NCBI GenBank assembly: GCA_904063045.1
Contig: CAJFCJ010000002.1
Coordinates: 372,001 to 436,000, forward strand
Direction of reading: 5' to 3'
From: Dimorphilus gyrociliatus
Lineage: Eukaryota > Annelida > Polychaeta > Dinophilidae
DNA: 64,000 nucleotides
The notes under the pieces: model-generated
Databases searched by the model: none
Told to the model about the DNA's origin: nothing
What the model saw: only the letters and a program-made list of their open reading frames with translations
Made by a program: the position numbers and the translations under genes
Part shown: positions 12,786 to 25,853 of the stretch, piece after piece
How positions within the stretch are numbered: position 1 is the first letter of the stretch
Layout: the number at the start of each line of letters is the position of its first letter

Positions 12786-14261
12786 TTAATTAGTAAATGG
12801 TAAAATTGCAAACATTACTAAAGTAATAATTGTAATACTCAAAGTGAATATAATAATACAAAATCTATCAAAAATTGCAGCTATTTTCCTCCAATCGCTA
12901 CTCCTGGAAGATGATGGATCCTTATTGACTTCAAAAACTGTTTTGTTACCATATTTCATGCCAACAAATCTTCCCATAATCTTAAATACGAAATATTTTA
13001 GTTTTGGAGGTACTCTTGAATTCTTATAATGTAGTTTTACAATTAGGACTGTACAGACAAGAGATATACTCATCACAACCATAATAATTATTATATATAA
13101 GGCAATAATAGGTGCCTCATCGGAATTTCTCGGTAAAATATCATTTAATACCAAGAGAAATACCGTAAAACTCAACATTACAGTCATACACATGCTAATT
13201 CTCTCTCCTCCTTCACTAGGTATAAGAAAGCTAATAATAGAAATGAATGACAAGAGAATGCATGGTAAAACAACAATTATAACAAAATACAACGGTTTTC
13301 TTTTTATTTTCAATGTTACTTTTAAAGAGCAATAATCGTATTCATCGAAACCTGATCTTCTAGTTTTTACAACGTCTGTATCTTCTAAATTCCATTCGGA
13401 GTTTTCGTTATAATTTTCTAAATTGACTTTACTATGATTTGCAAATAATTCAACTTCACTACAAGTTCTTGTCCAAACAGTAACAATTATTTCACAAGTT
13501 TGCCTATCGAATGGGAATTTTCTCATATTCAATGAACAAGATGTTGTAAATCTTCCACCTGGAGAGTAAAGAACCTCACCAGTATAAAATACTTCGGCTT
13601 GAAAATATTTTGTAAATTGTTCATTATAAAATTCAAGGGCGTTATTCTCTTGAACTAAATCTGGTAACCAAACATTTTTAGCCGGTAGTACAATTCTTTG
13701 AATTCCGCTAAAATTATCTGGATTCCACTCTAAATTGATATCTTTCCATATCTATAAGAAAAGAAAAAGAACCAATATATTTTTTATTGGATATCAAATT
13801 CCTATAAAAATTCGAAAACCAATAACAATTTATGTTTAGGCCTATGTTTTTCTCTTTTAAAAATCCTTAATAAAAAGTAAAAAAAAAACGTAGCTATTCT
13901 TAAATTTGTCCTCGTTTAGTATTTTCTTATAAAATAATTATGATTACATTATTAAAAATAATATTTATGCTATCTCTATTTTGATGTATAGGTAAAATAT
14001 TGTAGCACAAACCATAGCTTGCCAAGCGAAGACGCTAAGCTTTTGATCTCTTTCATCAACATTCTGTATTTCAATCAGTTTTAAATCGTACATCACTTCA
14101 ACTGTTTCGCTGAGATTATTCGTAGGTCTTGCCCTTTTTTCGTACCCAAGCATTAAATATCTTATTAAGTCTGTTTCAGTATGATTTGTTCTGGTTGAGC
14201 AGTCGCAGATGATGGCAAAGGCGCCGATGAAAAGTAAATATCTCAGTATACTCTTAAACAT
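12786..14261 (-). CDS. Nicotinic acetylcholine receptor-like subunit
   Basis: Cys-loop ligand-gated channel subunit, 404 residues from two exons: 14013-14261 and 12786-13751. The signal peptide is MFKSILRYLLFIGAFAIICD. The extracellular domain has INLEWNPDNFSGI, VWLPDLV (loop A) and a 13-residue cys loop C-SLNMRKFPFDRQT-C. The loop-B Trp is kept (TVWTRT). Only one Cys is found in loop C (EYDYCSLKV), with no vicinal pair, so it is a non-alpha type. M1 to M4 are clear; M2 begins GGERISMCMTVMLSFTVFLL, whose Glu before the Arg predicts cation selectivity. The M3-M4 loop is short (about 55 residues). The first intron joins at AWQAM/IWKD with a GTTTGT donor. The exact agonist is unknown. Confidence 0.9.
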
Positions 14262-14677
14262 AACGAATTGTCAAAAAACATCAATTTGCGAACTTTAGGC
14301 AGCTTATCCGACTAAATGAGTGAAAAAAAAGAGAGTATCAGAGCAGCCCAGGCCTTATCTATGCAGATACTCATTTAACTAGCCATATAAACTGTATTGA
14401 AACCGAAATTATATCTCAACAAACCTTTTAAATGACTTTAAAAATACGTCATACATGAACAAAATGAACACTCATCTGAATTCAGAAAAGAGAAGCGGTA
14501 CACGAACTAACATCAATATTGAACTCTGAGCTTTTATTCTCATTACAATTCCTAAAATTTTTACCAATACTACTTTTTCATACTCCTATATGAATAGGTT
14601 GTATTGCACCCTCAATACAATAGATGCTAATATAGAACTGTCTATTTTTTGTGTTCTGTGCATTAGTAGACGTAAAG

Positions 14678-14679
<2 letters not shown>

Positions 14680-14726
<47 letters not shown>
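14680..14726. repeat. (GA)n microsatellite
   Basis: Nearly perfect GA dinucleotide run of about 46 bases. It creates spurious Arg-Glu and Leu-Ser open frames on opposite strands. Confidence 0.97.
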
Positions 14727-14729
<3 letters not shown>

Positions 14730-14919
14730 GTGTTTTGTGTATATTAATATCATAATAACACAATTTGCGAACAATTATATCTATAGATAAGTGTTAACTT
14801 GTTTATCAACATATCTTTCCTATTCAAACGGAAGAACGAATCAATTTACGTGTCAATAGTACTTTAAACACGAATCTCACATTAAAATAGATATCTAAAG
14901 TATTTGCTTATATACAGCA

Positions 14920-14922
<3 letters not shown>

Positions 14923-14961
<39 letters not shown>
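14923..14961. repeat. (TA)n microsatellite
   Basis: Perfect TA dinucleotide run of about 38 bases. Confidence 0.97.
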
Positions 14962-14966
<5 letters not shown>

Positions 14967-15745
14967 TATATAATGTAAAGATCTAACATGCATGTTATTT
15001 TTTCCGAAAAATACAGTAATTTAATGGAAAAATAGCTGCGGTGGCAATTTTAAAAATAATGCAATTTTGAAATTATATATAATTATTAAGTTGCTTCTTT
15101 TTATTTTAACCTAAAAATATTTCATCTTTCATTTCAAATGACGATTATTTTTATATTAAACTCTCAGACAGCCCATATTGAAAGTTGGCATTTTAGTAAC
15201 CAACTCTGTATTCTTCATCTTAAAAGTCATTTATATATCATTACTGTGTACAAACATTTCCAGAATCACATTTTCAAAGAGACTTGTTTTAATATATCTT
15301 TCAAAAGTACACTAAACTCGTAATATCAAAGATAAGGAAGAAATTCTTTAGATAGTTTTTTGCTACCTCTTTAAAAATATATATGATACGTAAAGTTGTG
15401 TTAATTAACTCATTATTTCCTTTAATCATGTATGAACAGCTGTTTGTGTCAAGGCCTTTCCATACAGTCCGGAAACCCTTAGCAATATAGACTGAACTTT
15501 TAAAATTACATAAAACTTTTCCTAATCTTTGTCCATAAGTCTTTTTTCTCATAATTCGAATCGTTAAGGCATTGAACTTTACATGCTTTCTTTATCATTT
15601 ATAAAATATTTGACTTATTCCTAACACTTGAGCTACATGATACGAATAGCTAAACAAAAATATTTGCTATAACCATAAGACTGATTAATTCATCTTAGAA
15701 TTGACGAGTTTCCAACGATTCTTATTAAACACACCAATAAAACTG

Positions 15746-15777
15746 ATAGATGGCGTCCTTTCAAAATCGCCATCTAT
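15746..15777. promoter_or_regulatory. Inverted pair of CTCF-like motifs
   Basis: ATAGATGGCG and CGCCATCTAT form a perfect 10-base inverted repeat around a 12-base spacer. Each arm is a copy of the motif seen across the window. It could be a paired protein site or a small hairpin. Confidence 0.5.
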
Positions 15778-16312
15778 AGGTGACGTTTGCGTTCGATATA
15801 TAATCCTTTGGTTGAAAAAAATCAACAAGTGGAAAGAATTATTTTAGATATATGTTTACTTTAAATCTGCTTTCAATCGGAAATTCATAAAAAACGAACC
15901 TAAGAAGTTCACATAGACCAACATCTATTAATAGATTGTTTTAACGTTTGTACAATATTAGCAAAATCTTATCACGTTTCATTCCGCTGTACTTTGGAAT
16001 TCTTAAAAATTATAAGCTAAAATGATAGTAATCTGTTTTAATATAGACGTATTAAGCCCGGAAGCTATCCAATAATTGGGTTAATAGTCACGTCGAGTAA
16101 AATATTAATCATTCATAAAAAATTCAGAATGAAATTTTATGCTTGAATGAAATATTGGAAGAGCGTACTACAGAACTTGTCAATAAACTTTTACAAATAT
16201 TAACAATGAATATTGTATTTTAGACAAAAACTTTATTTCCGATTGAATCATACTCCCACACAAGGCTAAAGCGAATCGATATTACTAGATGACTAATAAC
16301 TGAATACAAACT

Positions 16313-16326
16313 GCGCCACCTAGCGG
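16313..16326 (-). promoter_or_regulatory. Strong CTCF-like site upstream of RUNX
   Basis: The minus strand reads CCGCTAGGTGGCGC, an almost complete match to the conserved bilaterian CTCF core CCASYAGRKGGCRS. It lies about 290 bases before the RUNX ATG. Confidence 0.55.
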
Positions 16327-16589
16327 TACTCCACCACCTCATTTCATTGCGGTTTACTACTGCAGCTGCAGCGGTTTTTGTGGCGCGTCGATTTTTTTCT
16401 GACGAAGAAAATAATATATCTACAGACAAATTTCAACTTATATTAGCAGTTATATGTCTAATGAAGATTACAGTTATTTGTCTATATATTATTAAGATAT
16501 ATAAATAATATATAGATACTTTTATTAAATAATAAGAGTATCAATAACATTTATATACTTGGTTACAATTATTATTTTTTTCTTGCTGA

Positions 16590-18195
<1,606 letters not shown>

Positions 18196-18769
18196 ACAAT
18201 CTATCATTTTAAAAGGAAATTTCTATTACCTTTTTTTCTTTTTTTTTAAATCCAATTAGTTAATTAACTAAACAAAGAGATCGAAAGGCTACAGCCACAT
18301 CAATAAATGTACGGAAGTTCTGTTCTGTCCTTTATCATTCGTCGCTATTGAAAGAGATTTTCCCGCGCGTTGACAAAGCAATATGGTATTCAGATATATA
18401 TACCTTATATAATAGAACCCTGCATTTATATATATGAATATATCGTATATACAGTAAATGTATACGAATAAACATTAAGATTTGCAAGAGGAAGATCACT
18501 AAGTAATACGAAAATAGTACGAAAATAATTAACCCAAACTCTATGTTTGTAGTATCCAGCCAACTCGTCTTCAAGCACTTTAGAGCTTTCATATACCCTT
18601 TTTTCTTCAACTTATTAATCTCTTTAGGCAAAGCAATATAAGGATTTTAATTTAGTTCTAAAAAACGGTTAAAATATGGCGCTCAATATATAAATATATT
18701 GTTTCTCTGCTTGTCAAGGCACGTGCGGGATAAAATTCTTTATTATATAGCCTGGTTCCTGAGTGAAAC

Positions 18770-19025
18770 TCCCCTCATCCTCGTTTGCAAACAAAGGGAT
18801 TAGTATAGTTATGGAATTGGAATTTAGCGTAGGCGGACAAAATTTTCCATCTGTATACAAACTAGAAAGCGTCACCCTAACCGTTACGCGACCTAACTAG
18901 CCGGTGCACTTCTTTGTTTTCGCCTCACGAATCTAATTAGGACACGCTAAACGCCGGTTAGGTGGTCTGCCGCCGAACAGCGTCGCTTAACTAAGACGCT
19001 GGCGTCTAATACCAGACTATTTTCT
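18770..19025. other. GC-rich non-coding island
   Basis: A roughly 250-base stretch clearly richer in GC and CpG than its surroundings. It includes a palindromic forkhead-like GTTTGCAAACAAA near 18785, related ACGCCGGTTAGG and CTAGCCGG elements, and a small inverted repeat AGACGCTGGCGTCT near 19000. There is no open frame. Enhancer or non-coding RNA are both possible; neither is shown. Confidence 0.3.
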
Positions 19026-19517
19026 CAAATAACACCTGCCGTTCTTTGTTCCTTACATATTTCTTTCTTCCCATGCGTTTTTTTTTACTTAAATATCACC
19101 AATCCCTAAAAAAAAGCCTGTTTTTTTCAAATTCAACGTTTACAGCTATATAAATAAGTATAAAAATGAATTTGTTAAAGAAAATACGACTATAGCTAAA
19201 AATACGTGAGGAATTTCATTCACAAAATCACCTTACAAAAATATGTTTTTATTTGGCCAATGTAATTGTACACTAAAGCTGGTTTATTGAGAGTAAACTA
19301 GTTCTTCTATATAGTTCTTTTAAGTCTGTCGATCGATTTTTTTCAATTATATAAACAAAGAGACTGCACGCTTTCCTCTTCAGTATAACTTTTGGTTAAA
19401 TTGAATGTACTATACATAAGGACATCGAAGACAGTAAACAACTTATCTGTCAAAAATTTGGCTACTAATCGAAGGATTATCGTTTTATGTCAATATCCGG
19501 TGCGGTGTAAAGATGTT

Positions 19518-19527
19518 GCGCCATCTA
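19518..19527 (-). promoter_or_regulatory. CTCF-like TAGATGGCGC motif
   Basis: GCGCCATCTA on the plus strand, in non-coding sequence 1.3 kb downstream of RUNX. Confidence 0.45.
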
Positions 19528-19873
19528 CCGATCTCTTAAAATATCGATTGGCGAAAGTTGATGGAACCAGTCGCCCCGTACTCTTAATACAAGAGATAGT
19601 CCCCAATTTATATTCATCTTTCGTAAATATTCTTTACAGTCTTAGAATTGCAGCACAAAAAATTTTACTTGGATCAATTCCCACTCCATTTCAAATGCTA
19701 TATATAGGCAAAATCTAAATTTTGTAAAGTCAACATTTTTGTATATATAGAACTTAACCTAGTTTTTGATAAGTATTAAAATGTTTAATAAACAAGTTAT
19801 AAAATTCACTTGTTAAAACATTGAGCAATATTTACTACTACAGGTGGTAAAAATAAATCAGTGGAATCGACAA

Positions 19874-19883
19874 TAGATGGCAG
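19874..19883 (+). promoter_or_regulatory. CTCF-like TAGATGGCAG motif
   Basis: TAGATGGCAG, followed by a partial reverse copy GCATCTAC. It lies 350 bases from the previous motif and in the opposite orientation. Confidence 0.4.
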
Positions 19884-20327
19884 CATCTACAGCTAGGTTT
19901 AATTTGGGTATACTAGTCAATATATAAGGGCGTATAAGGTAAATTCAATAAAAGAAAGGAAAAAAAGAGTTGTATCGAATTCTTTCATACATAAGTTTTC
20001 TTATTAAGCCTATAAAAATCTAGTACTAATTGTTCATATCAATTTGCATTCTTTAAAACTTCAATATAAACGAATATCGATAAGATAATTGATAACCAAT
20101 TTACATTTTTATAGAATAGAGATTGCACAAATTAGGTCGGAAAGGAACAGATGAGAACCTTTTATCTCCTTTTTTCCTCCAACATAAGCAACAAACCAAG
20201 TAATTTGCTTCGACGTTAGAAATGAAGAAAACAAGCGGGGATGTTTTAGAGATCAATAAAAGAATACATAGATCGTTTCATTTACGTAATAAATTTAATC
20301 TCTTATCTTTAAAGGTTTTTTTTCTAC

Positions 20328-20387
20328 AGAGAGAGAGTTAGAGAGAGAAAGCGAGAGAGAGAGAGAGAGGGGGGGAGGGTAGAGAGA
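20328..20387. repeat. GA-rich imperfect repeat
   Basis: Interrupted GA dinucleotides followed by a G run; simple purine repeat. Confidence 0.9.
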
Positions 20388-22328
20388 AAACAATCAAGTT
20401 ATATCCAACTTTTGATTTAATAATGACTATTTTAAGAAGAAAATATACAAGAAAGCAATAATATTCCTCAAAGGAGCGAAAATTTAATCAAAAAGTGATT
20501 GTTGTTGTTTAACTTGACACCTTGAACAACTTCAATTAGATTGTTTTTAATTAATATTTTACCCTGGCGGTTTATATCAATTGCGAAGTCTTTAAATTAA
20601 CTACAAATTTTAAATATAAAGTTAGAAAATCACTATATATACTGTATATTTTTAATCATTAGGGGGTAGAGAAGATGCGAAAACTCATCCGAATTTTTGC
20701 ACTTAGTATAGACATTCACAGTATTATCTACTCATACTTGATAAGTCGCGTATATTAATAGAATATCATCATTATAAGAAAGTAAACCAAAGGTTAATGG
20801 AGAAATTACATTCCGATGGGAGAAATTTAATTATTTCCTTTTGTTTCCATTCAACAGACAAATAGCAAGCTCCTAGGGGATCTTTAATGAAAACAAATAA
20901 AGAAAAAAAGAGGAACCTAACACTCTAAATGTTCGCATTGTTTTTGTATCGTGTTTAAGCAAATAGGTGGTATAATCATTCTGTTAGTTTATAATTGTGT
21001 AATGGATTTAGAGTGTGGAATTCTCATTTTCTTATTCAAAAAACTCATTTACTATCTCCTTTCTCAATATTAAAAGTAGAAAACTATCCAATGAAAAATG
21101 ACAATTTGGCTAATATATTACATTTTTGAAGGAGGTATATTTGACTTTACGAAGAAAAATAAATATTAATTCAGGTATGATTGATAGATCTGAATTATTT
21201 TGTGAGAAAACGATAATGGATATTTCATAAAGATTATTTATTTAAACCGATTTTGGAGAGCTACTCGTAAAGATCCTCGGTTCATAATCTTTATTAGAAT
21301 CCGATTTCCTTCAGATTCTTTCAGAATTGATTTTAGCTGTTGAACTCTTAGAGGGAAGGTCATTTAGCGGAAAGGAAGTAGAAACTACTAAAAAAAAGAA
21401 AGAATGACGTTTTCTGGCACATACTTCACATTTTGGAAATTAAATTGTCTTATGAATGGGTTAATAATGTCCATCTAACCAAATTTATACTATTCCATGT
21501 TGGCTAAGCTGGTGGTAAAAGTGGATAGTAAGGACGTAGCTATCCAACAAGACTGGAAATTGACATGCGAACTAACTAACGAGTTTTATTTGTTTCCCGT
21601 TCGATATATTCCTCTTCAAATAGTTATTCGATAGCTGATATAACGATACATTTGGTTGCGTGAATTTGTGCAGAATAGATAATTAATCCATGTTTATTTC
21701 TTAAATGATAGAGAACGATTTAAGCCTAGTTTTTGCATAGGAAAACCATTTAGGCAGTCTGATGCATATTTGTGGAGTAGTCTCAATCCTTTTAACCTCT
21801 GATAAAAAATAAAGGATGGAAGTGAAAATTCTGTACATAGCTCACTCAAAATTATTTGATTTTAAGTCACGAGTGCTAAAGTTTTACTTTATTTTGATTG
21901 GATGACTATTAATGAATATCCTATTAAGCTTCTTTATGAGGTATAATGTTATAAAAATCGTATTAATCGATAATAAAAATGAAAGCGTTGTCTATATGTA
22001 TAGATATTTTCATACACAATATTTTCTTAAAAGGAGAGACTTAAGCTAATAGCTCATGGCTCTTCTCTTTCTTATTCTTTCGTACTAATAGTATATTTGT
22101 GCTTCATTGTGTAAATTTATGACAGTAGACAAATCCCAAAAAGACCATTACATATGATACGGAATAAGAAGGGAAATAGTTTTTTAACACCTTACTGAAT
22201 ATTTAAACCTTGAACAGAAACCTGAATTTGGTTCGGCATCTTCAGTATGAGAGCATTAGCCCCTGTCTATATAAATAAATTTTAGAGGGCGTTACTGCTG
22301 CTCGATTTTTGCAGTGGTAGTGGGAAAG

Positions 22329-23381
22329 ATGAGCGATAGACGAGAAGAAATCCAGCTAGCCGATTGGGAAGAAAGATTATGGCTAGTAGCAAAAGTGATT
22401 ATAACATTAGCCGTAGTCTCTACTAATATTTGTCTTCTGATATCTTTGCCGATTGACAAGCGACTAAGAAACTCTGCATCAAGTCTACTCATCTTTAATA
22501 TGTCCTTCGTCGACTTGCTTATTGCTTCCTTCTACCTGACTTTCCTAATAGGTGGAGATATAGGACAAGCTTCTAATTGGTTACCCAACCGATGGAGAAC
22601 TAAACTTTGGTTAACAACATCTTCATTACTTTTATCTATGTCCATCATCACTTCATTAATCGTTAACATCGAAAGATTGATAGTTGTCATCAAACCATCA
22701 TTATCGAACAGAAGTAAAACGTTTGTCAACGTGCTCATGCTAACATTAGCCTGGATAGCATATGCTATCGGAACATTTACTTATTATTCCAACTGTGCGG
22801 AGCAAGCATCTTTGAAAGATTGGAAGAAATTAGTTATGAACGTTGCGGTGTGCGGTTGCGGTATAAAGGCCATTGTTCAATCGCTTGTTATTTTTTTCCT
22901 GCCATCGTCAGTTTCGCTAATTCTAAATATCATTATATATTGCAAGTCCCGGGCCACATATCGTCCCGTGAGACCATCAGCCGAAGAAGAAGAAGATCAA
23001 GAAGTTCCAAGGACTGCTATGACTTTTAGTCCCCTTGTAAAATGTCTTGCTCATAGCCTTTTTATTGTCCTATATCTACCTTTTTTCGTTGCTGCAATTT
23101 GTCGCCAGAGGTCAGTTCCATTAAGTTCACACATAACCTATGCCGTTCAGTGGTTTGCTGCAGTTAATTGCGCAGTAAACCCATTTATCTGGTTATTGGA
23201 TGACGATGTTCGAAAGTCTTATATCCGAGTCGTGAGGACAATTTTTTGCGAAAAGAAAAATAAGCCTATTGAGGGACGAAGTGAAAGCCTGGTCGTTCTA
23301 CAAGATGTTAGATCAGAGGATTCGATGAGAGATTTGGGAGACGCGCTAGCAAGCATGGCGGATGTGGCAGCTATACTATAA
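22329..23381 (+). CDS. Rhodopsin-class GPCR, orphan
   Basis: Intronless seven-transmembrane receptor, 350 residues from ATG 22329. The open frame starts 15 bases earlier at a GTG. Membrane segments are visible, starting with VAKVIITLAVVSTNICLLIS. TM2 carries FNMSFVDLLIAS, with the expected Asp. The TM3 end reads NIERLIVV, an ERL variant of D/ERY. TM7 has NPFIW in place of NPxxY. The TM3 disulphide Cys appears to be absent before TM3 (RTKLWLTTSS). The third intracellular loop is short and acidic (AEEEEDQE). No ligand class can be named. It is tail-to-tail with PHF24, with stops 142 bases apart. Confidence 0.82.
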   Translation: MSDRREEIQLADWEERLWLVAKVIITLAVVSTNICLLISLPIDKRLRNSASSLLIFNMSFVDLLIASFYLTFLIGGDIGQASNWLPNRWRTKLWLTTSSLLLSMSIITSLIVNIERLIVVIKPSLSNRSKTFVNVLMLTLAWIAYAIGTFTYYSNCAEQASLKDWKKLVMNVAVCGCGIKAIVQSLVIFFLPSSVSLILNIIIYCKSRATYRPVRPSAEEEEDQEVPRTAMTFSPLVKCLAHSLFIVLYLPFFVAAICRQRSVPLSSHITYAVQWFAAVNCAVNPFIWLLDDDVRKSYIRVVRTIFCEKKNKPIEGRSESLVVLQDVRSEDSMRDLGDALASMADVAAIL

Positions 23382-23523
23382 AAACCATGTTCAACATTAG
23401 TTGCGAATAGACCAACATAAAGTAACGTTTGATCGATCGCAATAAAAGGGCTCAATTAAGGGGATTTTTTATTTATACGTAGCCGAGTAAAAATTGTCCT
23501 TTAGCAGTTTTCTTATTTAAAGT

Positions 23524-25853
23524 TCACGTGAGGAGCATACGAGTTGGATTATGCAGCAATATAGCTTTATTTGGACGTCCAGCAATCATATAAATCGCTT
23601 GATCTTTCACAAACTCTTCCCACGTAACGATTCTGTGAATTGAAATTGAGTTAGAACTGTTCGCTTCTTTTTTAAGTTTTCCAGCTAATTATCAATTTAT
23701 AAGCGTTAAGTATAGATTTCTATTACTATTGACAAAATTTTTTCAGGGTATATTCTATAAGTCTTTTCTTATAATTGGTTAATGTGAATCCAGTAAAGTA
23801 AACTTTTGTGACAATTTGTGCAAATGATTCGTCTGCTATACCTTTTAAATTGTACGTTTAGTAGACCAGGACTATTGCTGCAATCCCTAAAAGAAACCGT
23901 AAAAGTCATCTACCTATCGCTTCTACTTAGTTGAAGAAGGAATAAGAGCTATTATACGGCGCCATCTATTGTACTCACCCGTCCCTATCAAAATCAGCTT
24001 GCATGAAAACGTTAGCGCTATTGCCAGCTCTTTCAGCCGCTATTCCTGCTCCTGGGTAGTTGGGTCTCGTCATACCATTCTCACTAGTCTTCTTTATCCT
24101 TTTTCTGTTTACTCATTTGTTTTAATGAATATATTGTATAGGCCCACAAAAAATCCTTACTCTAAACAAGCCAAACGACTTCTCTCCAACTCGTCAAGCC
24201 AGGATTTATAGGCACGATGAGCCTCTAATTCGGTTATTACTCCGTTCCTGTCGACATCGAATTTTTGGAAGAGACGTCTGAGTTTCTCCACTTCTCGAAC
24301 CGTTAATAATAAAACCACTTCTTTCTGTATCATAATAGTTTCATTAACAATTTCGATATGACACTATCAAAAGGATAGTATTTTACGAAAGGATTATAAT
24401 ACAATATAGCCCAGAGGGCCTTTTCTTATCTCTTCTTTCTTACTTTTGTTCTTCTGTTCAAGTAGGATAATGATTCATGTTTAATAAATTCCCAGTAATC
24501 AATAGATCCAGAATTATCTAAATCCATAAATCTGAAATTATACATATTCATTTCAACTTCGAATTCAGGCATTTCACTTCCTTCCTCTCTTCTATACAAA
24601 GATTTCTTGAATTCAATATACTCTTCTAAAGAGATGGAAGCGTCTAAAATAATTACAATTCTTATAATATTCTTCAACTTAAAATCGAATAGCAGATGCA
24701 AAAATGCATGTGTTATAACTGTTATGACAGTTTCTTCTATTAAAACTAATAATCATCAGGTGTCAAATGTTGTTTATAAACATCAGACAAGAGTTCTTTT
24801 ATAAGTAAACATACCTCTATTTTTGTCTAATTCCTCAAATTCATCACACATTGTACTCATTTCTTGAGGTGATAGCAAGTCGTGAATGTTATCCTAAATA
24901 TAATTAAGGTAACAATTAAAATCAATAGGTAGCTAAATATTTGTAAGTATGTTAGAGTAGCCATTGGCCTTAATCGTAAATGAAAAGTACAATTTACAAA
25001 ATGAAGCGTCTAAAGATATTTTAAAAAAATCTACAAATGAATGCTGTTGGTAATTGATAAATAACGTCAATAGCAAGGCAATTGGATTATTTACATTAAA
25101 TGATTGCTTATCAAATATATACACGTACACAATCCGGGCAACTCCATCCGATATCTGTGTTAGAATTTTTAACAAATTCGTCGAAGACCTTCTGATTTTC
25201 CAAACATTTTTTGTGGAAAGTTCTACCGCAAATTCGACAGGAATGGCAAGAACTAAGAGCGAGCTTGTTACAAATAGTGCAATTACTATCCTGTAGGCAA
25301 TTAGAAAAAGCAACTTGTCATATTTTTTTAACTATCAATAATCTCTATTTAAGTATTATACATTTACTAATGTTCCCCTTTGACTCTTCATCAGATTTTC
25401 GTGTTCTAGTTCAGAGTCTTTACAAACAGATTTTGGCGATTTATTTTCATATAAATCTGGCTGAAAATTGAATAATATTTAGCGTAATAAACTTATTATG
25501 GAAGTGACAATAATATTTTATGAGGAATGATAGGCTATAAGTGTATCAGATAATCGATTTATACTTACGAATCTACTGAACGCCTGCTCCGATACAGTGC
25601 TATTCTCTATCTCTTTCCATGATAGCTCCTTCTCTTCTTTGCTACATCATTTCGATTTATATTTATAAAATTCACACAATATTTATGGAACTAACCTTCG
25701 TCTGATAAATTCCCTCATCTCGTCCCTTGACATTGTCGGATAGGCCTGATCGACTTTTCCTTTTAAATATGTTAGTACTTGAACTTTCTTCCATACTCTC
25801 TTGGCCTTCAAATTTTCCTCCTCGTTCTCTTTCTTACTCGCTCCAGAACCCAT
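23524..25853 (-). CDS. PHF24: PHF24/GINIP-like PHD-finger and EF-hand protein
   Basis: Vertebrate PHF24 (GINIP) binds G-alpha-i and tunes GABA-B signalling in neurons. Nine exons: 25696-25853, 25569-25641, 25368-25460, 25139-25300, 24815-24893, 24444-24643, 24161-24324, 23979-24083 and 23524-23632, giving 380 residues (human about 400). The N-terminus MGSGASKK predicts N-myristoylation; an upstream in-frame Met at 25874 is not ATG. The PHD-like finger runs from CTICNKLALSSCHSCRICGR through FHKKCL to WSCPDC. EF-hand-like segments follow: ELDKNRDASISLEEY, MDLDNSGSIDYWEF then HESL, FDVDRNGVITELEA, and ADFDRDGIVTWEEF. The end QAIYMIAGRPNKAILLHNPT matches the PHF24 C-terminus. Order, spacing and length all agree with PHF24. 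Confidence 0.88.
23959..23968 (-). promoter_or_regulatory. CTCF-like TAGATGGCGC motif in PHF24 intron
   Basis: GCGCCATCTA in the last PHF24 intron, just beyond the exon ending at 23979. Confidence 0.4.

Larger units (their letters stand above)
18196..22328. other. Large non-coding tract downstream of RUNX
   Basis: 4.1 kb without a convincing gene on either strand, and an obvious candidate region for RUNX cis-regulation. It contains an E2F-like TTTTCCCGCGCG at 18358, a locally GC-rich island at about 18770-19025, CTCF-like motifs at 19518 and 19874, and a GA-rich repeat at 20328. The open frame at 19392-19718 has no recognisable domain and no ATG at its start. Confidence 0.55.

Noticed and set aside
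14578-14790. Three open frames across the GA repeat
   Set aside because: Products are Arg-Glu or Leu-Ser dipeptide repeats created by the microsatellite.
16220-16429. 69-codon minus-strand open frame upstream of RUNX
   Set aside because: No domain; covers the CTCF-like site and Ala-run of CAG-like sequence; likely chance.
19392-19718. 108-codon plus-strand open frame
   Set aside because: Begins at a non-ATG codon, no recognisable family, includes a CTCF-like motif.
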